Shown: in pieces, positions 41,514-49,062 of the stretch | How the letters are laid out: the number at the start of each line of letters is the position of its first letter | How positions within the stretch are numbered: the first letter of the stretch is position 1 | Source of the DNA: Streptosporangium carneum | GTDB lineage: Bacteria; Actinomycetota; Actinomycetes; Streptosporangiales; Streptosporangiaceae | Length of the DNA stretch: 64,000 nt | Reading direction: 5' to 3' | Assembly (NCBI RefSeq): GCF_027922005.1 | Contig: NZ_BSEV01000021.1 | Coordinates: forward strand, 1-64,000 | The notes under the pieces: generated by a model | What the model saw: only the letters and a program-made list of their open reading frames with translations | Told to the model about the DNA's origin: nothing | Databases searched by the model: none | Position numbers and translations under genes: made by a program

Positions 41514-42275
41514 TCAGCCCATCCGGCGCAGCACCCGGGCGGCGGTCCTGGCGAGCAGTTCCACCTGCTCCTCGTCGAGCTCCATGCGCGGCCCCGCCAG
41601 GATCCAGCGGGCCGCCAGGCGCGGCTTGAGCAGGGTGAGCCCCTCCGCGGTGACCGTCCGCCTGAGCTCGCCGCCGTGCACGGCGAGCAGCGGCTCGATC
41701 GTCACGGGAACGCCCGATTCGCGGGAGAGCACCTCGGCCAGCGAGTCCGCGGCCTTGACGAGCGCCTTGGCCACCGACGTGCCGTATTTCTCACCGAGGA
41801 ACAGCCGCTCGCCGTACCTGGCGATCTCGGTGTCGGGAGACCACGCCTCGTTGTCCACGACCCAGATGCCGCCGGGCCCGATGACCAGGTGGTCGATCGA
41901 CGCCTCTCCGGGTACGGCGCGGCCGTCGAGGACCCGGTAACCGCGCCTGCCGAGCCTGCGCCGGAGCAGCCTTCCGGTGATGGTCTCGCCTCTGCGCCTG
42001 CCGCGCCAGACGGCGGTCGCCTCGTAGGAGCGCCAGGCCCAGACCAGGTCGCCCGCGCCGACGAGCAGTCCGACCACGAGCCCGAACACGAAGGGGGCGG
42101 GGATGTCGAACCGGTAGGCGAGCACGAGGCCGACGGCCAGGCCTCCGGCCGCCTTGAGCCCGCGCAGCTTCCAGCGCTGGTCTGCCTCCTTGCGCCAGAA
42201 CTGCTCGTACATGACCTGGGGCGACAACCCGTGGACCGGGTCCTCGCTCGTCACGTAGATCGATCCGCCGGGCAC
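41514..42275 (-). CDS. NERD-domain membrane protein
   Basis: A 253-residue protein with two adjacent membrane helices (about 45-85) followed by a NERD domain: RGYRVLDGRAVPGEASIDHLVIGPGGIWVVDNEAW. NERD is a nuclease-related fold, but the role of such actinobacterial membrane forms is unknown. The GTG at 42275 has GGGAG 7 bases upstream. Ends about 60 bases before the tRNA on the same strand. Confidence 0.83.
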   Translation of the reverse strand: MPGGSIYVTSEDPVHGLSPQVMYEQFWRKEADQRWKLRGLKAAGGLAVGLVLAYRFDIPAPFVFGLVVGLLVGAGDLVWAWRSYEATAVWRGRRRGETITGRLLRRRLGRRGYRVLDGRAVPGEASIDHLVIGPGGIWVVDNEAWSPDTEIARYGERLFLGEKYGTSVAKALVKAADSLAEVLSRESGVPVTIEPLLAVHGGELRRTVTAEGLTLLKPRLAARWILAGPRMELDEEQVELLARTAARVLRRMG

Positions 42276-42455
42276 AGCGAACTCCCGAGAGTCGAGTGGT
42301 CAGGTAGACGCGCGGATCCGCGGCGTCGAAGATCCTCAGCCATCAAATACCCACCCGGGGGTTCCCGGCATCCTGGAACCTCCAAAGGTGATGGAACTAA
42401 CACAACTGGGATAGCTTCCTTTGGTTCAACCGGCCGGTCGACCGCTCACCGAGCC

Positions 42456-43280
42456 TCACGCCGCGCGTGCCGCGGCGTCCCCCCGGACCTCCGGGGAGGA
42501 GGTCTCCGCCACCCTCTTGGTGACCAGCCGCCCGATCAGCGTGATGAGTTTGCGCGGACGCCTCGGCATCAGGTGGGCCATGCCGAAGTTGCCCCGTCCG
42601 GGCACGACGTAGCCGCGGTCGCGGTCGAGGGCGTGCAGCGCGCTGCGGACCACCTGCTCCGGAGTGTTCATCCGGGCGCCCATCGTCGCCTCCTTCGTCC
42701 CGAGCACGTCGAAGAACGCGGTCTCGACCGGCCCGGGGGCGACGGCCAGCACCTTCACGCCCCTCCCTCTGAACTCGGCCCACAGCGCCAGGCTGAAGTT
42801 GAGCACGAACGTCTTGGACGCGGCGTAGGTCGCGAGGTAGGGCGAGATGTGGAATCCCGCGACCGATCCCACGTTGACGACCGCGCCACCGCCGCGAGCC
42901 ACCATGCCCGGGATGAACGCGTGGGTCAGGCCGACCAGGGACACGACGTTGACCATCAGCTCGTCGTGCTCCCGCCCCGCGGGGATCTCCTCGAAACGGC
43001 CCGCGGTGCCGAAGCCGGCGTTGTTGACCAGCAGGCCGACGGTCAGTCCCCTGGCGGCGACCTCCCGCGCCACCCGTGTCGCCGCGTCGGGCGCCGCGAG
43101 GTCCTGACCGACGACCTCGGCCCGCACGCCGTGCGCCTCGCGCAGCTCCTCGGCCAGGCTCTCCAGCCTCTCGACCGAGCGGGCGACCAGCACGAGGTCG
43201 TGGCCGCGCGCGGCGAGCTGGCGGGCGAACTCCACGCCGATGCCGGAGGAGGCGCCGGTCACGAGAGCGGTGTCCTTCAT
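42456..43280 (-). CDS. Short-chain dehydrogenase/reductase
   Basis: A 274-residue classical SDR with TGASSGIG (about 8-15, NADP-type cofactor loop), LVNNAGFG and the catalytic YAASK (Ser upstream in NVGSVAGF). The C-terminus (MPRRPRKLITLIGRLVTK) may be membrane-associated. Substrate unknown. ATG at 43280 is the natural start; the longer frame to 43349 runs into the operator. Divergent from a TetR gene that probably represses it. Confidence 0.9.
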   Translation of the reverse strand: MKDTALVTGASSGIGVEFARQLAARGHDLVLVARSVERLESLAEELREAHGVRAEVVGQDLAAPDAATRVAREVAARGLTVGLLVNNAGFGTAGRFEEIPAGREHDELMVNVVSLVGLTHAFIPGMVARGGGAVVNVGSVAGFHISPYLATYAASKTFVLNFSLALWAEFRGRGVKVLAVAPGPVETAFFDVLGTKEATMGARMNTPEQVVRSALHALDRDRGYVVPGRGNFGMAHLMPRRPRKLITLIGRLVTKRVAETSSPEVRGDAAARAA

Positions 43281-43321
43281 CGCGAAACTCCCTTGCTCAC
43301 TTTGATGTGCCAAGAAAGTAT

Positions 43322-43339
43322 CAGATAAGTGGATATCTG
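43322..43339. promoter_or_regulatory. Palindromic TetR operator candidate
   Basis: CAGATA-agtgga-TATCTG is an 18-bp inverted repeat with perfect 6-bp arms, placed between the divergent SDR and TetR genes in A/T-rich promoter DNA. Likely binding site of the TetR protein at 43395. Confidence 0.6.
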
Positions 43340-43394
43340 CAACACTCACGTCTCAGTTAACCTCTCAAAGGATCCAGTGCTGTAACCTCTTTCC

Positions 43395-43988
43395 ATGGGT
43401 ACGACGGGGCGCCGACTGCGGGCGGACGCGGAGCGCAGCGTCCGGACGATCCTGGAGGCGGCGGAGCGGCTGCTCCGCGAGAATCCGGGCGCGACGATGG
43501 AGCAGATCGCGGAGGCGGCCGGGGTCGCCAGGGCCACCGTCCACCGGCGCTTCGCCAGCCGGGAGGCCCTCATCGAGACCATGACGATCTCCGCGTGGCA
43601 GGAGATCGCCGAGGCCGTCGACGCGGCCAGGCCGTACACCGCTCCGCCGCTGGTCGCGATGCACCAGGCGACCGCGAACGTGCTCCAGATCAAGTCCGGC
43701 TGGCGGTTCGCCCTCGGCGCCCTGCCGCAGTCCGGCGCGGAGGCGGCGCGCATCCACGACGAGGTCATGGCCAAGTGCGACGTGGTCTTCACCCGCGCGC
43801 GGGAAGCCGGTCTGCTGCGCCAGGACGCCGACCCGCTCTGGGCGCGACAGGTCTACCTCGCCCTGATCGGTGAGGCCGCGCACAGCTCCGCCGCCGCGAA
43901 GCCGTTGTCCGGCGGCGACCTCGACGCGCTGGCCACCCGGGTCATCGACACCCTGCTGCACGGCCTGGCCCCACACCGGCCCACCTAG
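43395..43988 (+). CDS. TetR-family regulator of the divergent SDR
   Basis: A 197-residue regulator. The HTH is near residues 30-52 (MEQIAEAAGVARATVHRRFASREALIETM). The ligand domain has no recognisable specificity. Its start lies about 55 bases from a palindrome in the shared promoter region, and it probably represses itself and the SDR gene. Confidence 0.9.
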   Translation: MGTTGRRLRADAERSVRTILEAAERLLRENPGATMEQIAEAAGVARATVHRRFASREALIETMTISAWQEIAEAVDAARPYTAPPLVAMHQATANVLQIKSGWRFALGALPQSGAEAARIHDEVMAKCDVVFTRAREAGLLRQDADPLWARQVYLALIGEAAHSSAAAKPLSGGDLDALATRVIDTLLHGLAPHRPT

Positions 43989-43998
43989 GCTCGTCCCC

Positions 43999-44637
43999 AT
44001 GGAGCCGACCTTCTTCGCGACCCCCGACGACTTCCGCGCCTGGCTGGAGGAGCACCACGCCACCGCCCGCGAACTGCTGGTCGGCTTCCACAAGAAGGCG
44101 ACGGGGCGCCCCAGCATCACCTGGCCCGAGTCCGTCGACCAGGCGCTGTGTTTCGGCTGGATCGACGGCGTCCGCAGGAGCGTCGACGCCGACAGCTACT
44201 CCGTCCGCTTCACCCCGCGCAAGGCCCGCAGCACCTGGAGCGCGGTCAACATCGCCAAGATCGCCGAGCTCGCCGAGCGGGGCCTGATGCGCCCCGAGGG
44301 GATCAGGGCCTTCGAGACGCGCACCGAGGACAACTCGGCGATCTACTCGCACGAACAGGAGCGGGAGCCCGTGCTCGACCCCGAGCTCGAGCGTCGCTTC
44401 CGGGCGGAGGCGGCGGCCTGGGAGTGGTTCCGGAGTCAGCCGCCCGGCTACCGCAGGACCGCGCTGCACTGGGTGACCTCGGCGAAGAGGCCGGAGACCC
44501 GCGACAGGCGGCTGGCGCGGCTCGTCGACGCCTCGTCGCGGGGCCGCAGGGCCGCCCCCTTCGACCGCGAGCCCGGGCGCGCTCCCCGGGACCGAGGCGC
44601 GCCCGGGCGCGAGGTGGTCGCGGAAGACACGCCCTGA
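43999..44637 (+). CDS. YdeI/OmpD-associated family protein
   Basis: A 212-residue cytoplasmic protein with the YdeI signature: WLEEHHATARELLVGFHKKATG, then WPESVDQALCFGWIDGVRRSVD and RFTPRKARSTWSAVNIAKI. The family is linked to peptide or bacteriocin tolerance in a few bacteria, but the biochemical role is unknown. The C-terminal 30 residues are Arg/Pro-rich and variable. The ATG at 43999 lies 10 bases after the TetR stop, suggesting co-transcription. Confidence 0.82.
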   Translation: MEPTFFATPDDFRAWLEEHHATARELLVGFHKKATGRPSITWPESVDQALCFGWIDGVRRSVDADSYSVRFTPRKARSTWSAVNIAKIAELAERGLMRPEGIRAFETRTEDNSAIYSHEQEREPVLDPELERRFRAEAAAWEWFRSQPPGYRRTALHWVTSAKRPETRDRRLARLVDASSRGRRAAPFDREPGRAPRDRGAPGREVVAEDTP

Positions 44638-44680
44638 GTGGACCTTTCAGCAGGTCAGCGCCAGCCATAAGGTCGTCCTC

Positions 44681-45277
44681 ATGACCTCGACCATGCCCGC
44701 CCCCGTGACCCTCGAAAGCGACGCCGTACGACTCGAGCCGTTGAGCCACTCCCATGTCCCCGACCTGTTCCTCGCCGGCGGAGGCGACGACGAGGTGTGG
44801 CGCTGGCTGCCGGTCCCCACGCCGCACACGGAGACGGAGCTGGCGAAGATCGCAGCCGGGCTCATCCACGACCGGGACTACGTGCCGTTCGCGGTGCTGC
44901 TCAGGGAGACGGAACGCGCGGTCGGCTGGACCACCTACATCGACACCCCCGGGTTCGCCGACAGCATCGAGATCGGCTGGACGTGGTACGGCAGGGCCGT
45001 GTGGCGCTCGAGCGTGAACACCTCCTGCAAGATCCTGCTGATCGACCACGCCTTCGACAAGCTCGGCGTGAACCGGGTCCAGCTCAAGACCGACATCCTC
45101 AACATCCGTTCCCAGGCGGCGATCCGCCGCATCGGCGGGGTGCCGGAGGGCGTCCTGCGCCGCCACCGCCGCCGCCCCGACGGCTCGTGGCGCGACACCG
45201 CCTACTTCAGCATCCTGGACGACGAATGGCCCGCCCACCGCGTCCGGCTGGCACACCACGAAGGCCCCGAGGCGTGA
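44681..45277 (+). CDS. GNAT N-acetyltransferase (RimJ/RimL-like)
   Basis: A 198-residue acetyl-CoA-dependent transferase: LESDAVRLEPLSHSHVPDLF at the start, IEIGWTWYGRAVWRSSVNTSCKILLIDHAFDKLGVNRVQLKTD in the core, NIRSQAAIRRIGGVPEGVLR as the CoA-binding helix region. Substrate could be a ribosomal N-terminus or a small amine. A Met four codons downstream is an alternative start. Confidence 0.85.
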   Translation: MTSTMPAPVTLESDAVRLEPLSHSHVPDLFLAGGGDDEVWRWLPVPTPHTETELAKIAAGLIHDRDYVPFAVLLRETERAVGWTTYIDTPGFADSIEIGWTWYGRAVWRSSVNTSCKILLIDHAFDKLGVNRVQLKTDILNIRSQAAIRRIGGVPEGVLRRHRRRPDGSWRDTAYFSILDDEWPAHRVRLAHHEGPEA

Positions 45278-45352
45278 CCGCGCCCGCTCGCCGCCCGGGA
45301 CACCGTGCGGCGGCGGGACCGGCCCCGGAGCCCGAGAGGCGGGCTCCGGGCC

Positions 45353-45973
45353 TCAGGCCCCGGGCCGTGACGAGGGATCGGCCAGCATCCCCCTGAGCAG
45401 TTCCCCGACGCCGAGACGGAGATCGTCGAACGTCGGGTCCGTCCCGGCCCCCGCGATGGCGTCGAACAGCACGCCCTCGCCGAAGGCGACGATCTGGCGG
45501 CCGTGCCGTACCGGGTCCGAGGAGCCCGCGGCGGTGAGGATCGTGACCGCGGGCTCACGGAACCGGCTCCCCGCCCTGTCGTAGATCCCGCGCAGCTCGG
45601 GACGGCGGGTGGCCTCGAGGGCCAGCTCGTAACGGGCGACCGTCCTGCGGCGGTCGACGGTGAGCTGTGTCCACAGCGCCCGGGCCGTCATCTCGGCGAG
45701 CGCCTCGAACATCTCCGGCCTCCCGGCGAACATGCCGGGCAGGTCGAGCCTCTCGGCGTCGAAAAGGGCCGAGAACGCGGCGACCTCGAGCTCGGTGAGC
45801 CGCTCCAGGGCGAGCTCGAGCAGCGCCAGGCGGGTGCGGGCGAGGTTGGACGTCGAGCCCGGCGGGAGCCCCGCCTCCTCGTCCACCGCCCGATGGGTCA
45901 GACCGCGCATGCCGCGCTCGGCCAGCAGGGTGATCGCGGTCTCGGCGACCAGTTCGGCGCGTTGGGACTTCAC
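45353..45973 (-). CDS. TetR-family repressor of the divergent flavin monooxygenase
   Basis: A 206-residue TetR protein with HTH GLTHRAVDEEAGLPPGSTSNLARTR (about 24-48). The GTG start at 45973 is 8 bases from the first of three palindromic sites and has no clear ribosome site, so the mRNA may be leaderless and the repressor could block its own start. Probable ligand: the substrate of the adjacent monooxygenase. Confidence 0.9.
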   Translation of the reverse strand: MKSQRAELVAETAITLLAERGMRGLTHRAVDEEAGLPPGSTSNLARTRLALLELALERLTELEVAAFSALFDAERLDLPGMFAGRPEMFEALAEMTARALWTQLTVDRRRTVARYELALEATRRPELRGIYDRAGSRFREPAVTILTAAGSSDPVRHGRQIVAFGEGVLFDAIAGAGTDPTFDDLRLGVGELLRGMLADPSSRPGA

Positions 45974-45981
45974 CGCTCAAC

Positions 45982-46048
45982 ACTACATTTGTAGTCGAAC
46001 TACAGAAGTAGTAACGTCCGTCGCGTACGCGCTCACTACATCCGTAGT
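45982..46048. promoter_or_regulatory. Three ACTAC(N4)GTAGT operator copies
   Basis: Perfect 14-bp palindromes ACTACATTTGTAGT (45982-45995), ACTACAGAAGTAGT (45999-46012) and ACTACATCCGTAGT (46035-46048) share arms ACTAC/GTAGT with variable centres. They are spaced 17 and 36 bases apart and lie between the divergent TetR and monooxygenase genes, so they are almost certainly the TetR binding sites. Confidence 0.85.
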
Positions 46049-46062
46049 GAGGCGGCGAGACC

Positions 46063-47208
46063 ATGAAGGAGCGGGCCGTGGCGCGCGCAGTGGTGATCGG
46101 GGCGGGAATCGGCGGTCTGACGGCGGCCGTGGCACTCCAGCGGCGAGGCTGGGACGTGACGGTGTGCGAGCGGGCCTCCTCCCTCGAGCCCGTGGGCTCA
46201 GGGCTGGCCGTCGCCGCCAACGCGCTCAAGGCGCTGGACACGATCGGCGTCGGCGACGAGATCCGCAAGCTGTCGGCGGTCCAGGGCGAGGGCGGCATCA
46301 GGCGCTCGGACGGCCGGTGGCTGATGAGGACGACCGCGGAGGCCGCCTCGGCCCGGTACGGCGACTCCGTGGTGCTGCTGCGCCGCGCGGACCTGGTCGA
46401 CGCGCTCTCCGCCAGGCTCGAGCCCGGCACCGTACGGCTGGGCGCCGCGGTGAGCCGCGCCGACCCCGGCAGCGGCCTGGTGACCACGGACGCCGGAGAG
46501 CTGGAGGCGGACCTGGTGGTCGCGGCCGACGGCATCCACTCCCCCACCAGGGCCGCGCTGTTCCCCGGGCACCCGGGCCCCCGCTACGCCGGGATCACCA
46601 GCTGGCGGGTGCTCGTGCCCGGCGGCGGCCTCCCCGGCCAGACCTCCGAGAGCTGGGGCGCGGGCCAGGTCTTCGGGGTCATGCCGCTGGCGGGCGGGCT
46701 CGCCTACTGCTACGGCACCGACACGGTCCCCGCGGGCGGAGGCGGCGGGGACCAGCGGGCCGAACTGCTGCGCCTGTTCGGCGGCTGGCACTCGCCGATC
46801 CCCGAGCTGCTCGCCGCCGCCTCGCCCGACGCCGTGCTCAGGAACGACGTGCACCACCTCGTCGAACCGCTGCCCGCGATGCACCGGGGCAGAGTCGCCC
46901 TGCTGGGCGACGCCGCCCATCCGATGACCCCCAACATGGGTCAGGGGGCCTGCCAGGCGATCGAGGACGCGGTCGTGCTGGCCCACGTCGCGAGCGAGGG
47001 GACGGGCCTGGCGGCCTACACCTCGGCCAGGCTGGCTCGGACCGCGAGGATCACGGCCAGGTCGGCTTCGATCTGCCGGGCCACGCGGTTGCGCGCCCCG
47101 CTGGCCGTACGGCTGCGCGACACGATGATGACGCTCGCCGGGCGGCTGGCCCCCGGGCGCGTGACGAGGGCGATGGACGAGGTGCTCGGCTGGACGCCGC
47201 CCGCCTGA
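46063..47208 (+). CDS. FAD-dependent aromatic-hydroxylase-type monooxygenase
   Basis: A 381-residue class A flavoprotein monooxygenase. ARAVVIGAGIGGLTAAVAL (FAD loop, about 8-26), the DG motif in VAADGIHSPTRAAL and GRVALLGDAAHPMTPNMGQGACQAIEDAVVLA (FAD ribityl site, about 277-307) are all present. The family hydroxylates phenols, salicylate or antibiotics such as tetracyclines and rifamycins. TetR control suggests a detoxification or catabolic role induced by the substrate. GAGG precedes the ATG. Confidence 0.9.
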   Translation: MKERAVARAVVIGAGIGGLTAAVALQRRGWDVTVCERASSLEPVGSGLAVAANALKALDTIGVGDEIRKLSAVQGEGGIRRSDGRWLMRTTAEAASARYGDSVVLLRRADLVDALSARLEPGTVRLGAAVSRADPGSGLVTTDAGELEADLVVAADGIHSPTRAALFPGHPGPRYAGITSWRVLVPGGGLPGQTSESWGAGQVFGVMPLAGGLAYCYGTDTVPAGGGGGDQRAELLRLFGGWHSPIPELLAAASPDAVLRNDVHHLVEPLPAMHRGRVALLGDAAHPMTPNMGQGACQAIEDAVVLAHVASEGTGLAAYTSARLARTARITARSASICRATRLRAPLAVRLRDTMMTLAGRLAPGRVTRAMDEVLGWTPPA

Positions 47209-47232
47209 ACGGCCTGGTACGGACCACGGGCC

Positions 47233-48096
47233 TCACGGCGCGACGGAGGCGGTCTCCCTGACCGGGGCGCGGCTGCCGCCGTGGTCGGGCGAGAGCCGCC
47301 CCAGCGTGACGGTCCCCCAGATGAGCACCGCGGCGGCGAACAGGGCGGGGATCACGTTGCCCAGGCCCGTGGGCATGGGCTCGTCCAGCAGGAGCGCTCC
47401 CGCGACGATCGAGGTGATGGGGTCGACCACCTGGACCGCCGCGTACGCGATGCCGAAGTAACCCACCTCGTAGGACTTCTGCAGCAGCACCACGGCGCAG
47501 ACGAGCAGCACGGGGATGGCGAGGGTGAACCAGGTCAGCAGCCTGCTCAGGTCGCCCTCGAGACCTCCGCCGACCACCCGGACGAGGGTGGACACGCTGG
47601 CGGTCACCGCCCCCGCGCCGACCGACAGCAGCAGCGCCTTGGGCGAGCCGCTGACCTTGCGCGCGACCAGATGGGCCACCAGCACGATCAACCCGACGCA
47701 GCCGAGGAAGCCGATCGCCTCGCCGTTCGTCATGTGCGGCGTCACGGCGTGCGAGGGGACGAGCAGCATCAGGCCGAGCAGGCCGACGGCCACCGCGATC
47801 GACCCGAAGATCTCCTCCTTGCGGGGCCGCCTGCCGTGCAACATCGCCGCCAGCGGCACCGCGAACACCAGCGTCGCCACGCTGATCGGCTGCACCACGA
47901 CCAGGGGCGCGAGGCTCAGGGCGACCGCGTGCAGGCACGCGCCGGTGAACCCGATCACCCCGCCCAGCCACCAGCGCGGCCGTCTCATCAGCTTGAGCGA
48001 GGCCCCCTCCGAGACCGCCTCGAACTGCTGCAGCGCGGCTCCCAGGGCGTAGCCCAGCGCGCCGATCAGAGCGATCGACATACCGACCCAGGTCAT
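47233..48096 (-). CDS. EamA/DMT-family transporter
   Basis: A 287-residue membrane protein with about nine to ten helices, starting MSIALIGALGYALGAALQQFEAVSEG and carrying two EamA-like halves (PISVATLVFAVPLAA; GIAYAAVQVVDPITSIVAGALLLDEPM). Substrate unknown; related actinobacterial proteins are annotated as DMT transporters. The start is uncertain among 48123, 48096 and 48081. It converges with the monooxygenase gene. Confidence 0.82.
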   Translation of the reverse strand: MTWVGMSIALIGALGYALGAALQQFEAVSEGASLKLMRRPRWWLGGVIGFTGACLHAVALSLAPLVVVQPISVATLVFAVPLAAMLHGRRPRKEEIFGSIAVAVGLLGLMLLVPSHAVTPHMTNGEAIGFLGCVGLIVLVAHLVARKVSGSPKALLLSVGAGAVTASVSTLVRVVGGGLEGDLSRLLTWFTLAIPVLLVCAVVLLQKSYEVGYFGIAYAAVQVVDPITSIVAGALLLDEPMPTGLGNVIPALFAAAVLIWGTVTLGRLSPDHGGSRAPVRETASVAP

Positions 48097-48436
48097 CGCC
48101 ACCCACCGGAAGCGATCAAGCATGCGTAAAGAAGCGATTCTCGGGTCACCCCGCAAGCTTAGAGCGCCCAACGAGTGGGTAAGAGGCGGCCCAAGCCAGA
48201 TGAGATCCCTTTTTAGGATGAAACACCGTCTCAGCCTTGCTTTCTACTGGCTGGAAGACATTTTTCTCTCCAGGTGTCACAGACCACACAAAACGACACG
48301 GGGGGGCCGGGAACGGACGCGGCGGCCCGGCCCGCGGGGAGCGCGTCCCGCCTCGGCGCGGCCGACACCGCCGGCACCGCCCGTACGGCGGCCGGTCCCG
48401 GGAGTCCCCGCCGCGGGCGCACACACCGCGCGGGCG
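48097..48436. other. Intergenic stretch upstream of the EamA transporter gene
   Basis: No gene is supported. 48170-48300 is clearly lower in G+C than its surroundings and likely contains the transporter promoter on the minus strand. 48300-48430 is very GC-rich with short inverted repeats that may end the VOC-gene transcript. I recognise no riboswitch here. Confidence 0.4.
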
Positions 48437-48799
48437 TCAGTCCCGGGTCGGGCAGACGCAGAACAGGTGCCCCTCGGGGTCGGCCAGCACGACCCATTTC
48501 CCCTCCCCCGGCTGGAACTCGGGCCTGGTCGCCCCGAGCGCCAGGTAGTCCGCCACGGCCCCGTCCAGGTCGGGGACGCGGACGTCCAGGTGGAACTGCT
48601 TGCCCGGCCCCGGCCAGGCCGCCGGCTCGCGGTCGGGGTTCGCCTGGAAGTAGAGGGTCATCGTGCCGTCGCCGACCGCGGCGTACATGTCGTCGACGTA
48701 CTGGATCTCATAACCGAAAACCGCCGCGTAGAACTCCGCGAGCCGCCGGGGCTCGGCACAGTCGATGTTCACGGCGAGGAACTTGGCGATCGTTGTCAT
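48437..48799 (-). CDS. VOC-family (glyoxalase/bleomycin-resistance-fold) protein
   Basis: A 120-residue single-domain VOC protein: FLAVNIDCAEPRRLAEFYAAVFGYEI at the start, QFHLDVRVPDLDGAVADYLALGAT in the middle and VLADPEGHLFCVC at the end, with possible metal ligands His and Glu. ATG at 48799 is preferred to an ATG 7 codons upstream. Function unknown; stand-alone. Confidence 0.85.
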   Translation of the reverse strand: MTTIAKFLAVNIDCAEPRRLAEFYAAVFGYEIQYVDDMYAAVGDGTMTLYFQANPDREPAAWPGPGKQFHLDVRVPDLDGAVADYLALGATRPEFQPGEGKWVVLADPEGHLFCVCPTRD

Positions 48800-49062
48800 G
48801 CCGTCGATGGTTGCGCCCATACCTGTCAGGTGACGTCAGGATTTTTCGCAGACCTCAAACACCCTTCAAGAACACCCCGAACCCCGCGACTCCGCCGCCC
48901 CGTCCTCGGCGAACGGCGTCGCCGGGCGTTCCCCGGGCAGTCGCCCGGCGCTCCGGGATACAAGATGATCCTTCCGATCGGTACGGTGGGCCCCGGGTCG
49001 GAGCCCCGATCCGGAAACCGGCGTCTGGGAACGTGAGCCCGGAAACGGGCGTTGGAGGGAAC

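Noticed and set aside
48274-49062. 263-codon upstream extension of the SecA2-like gene
   Set aside because: The extension is Arg/Pro-rich, overlaps the VOC gene on the other strand and ends at a well-placed GTG with GGAGGG upstream.
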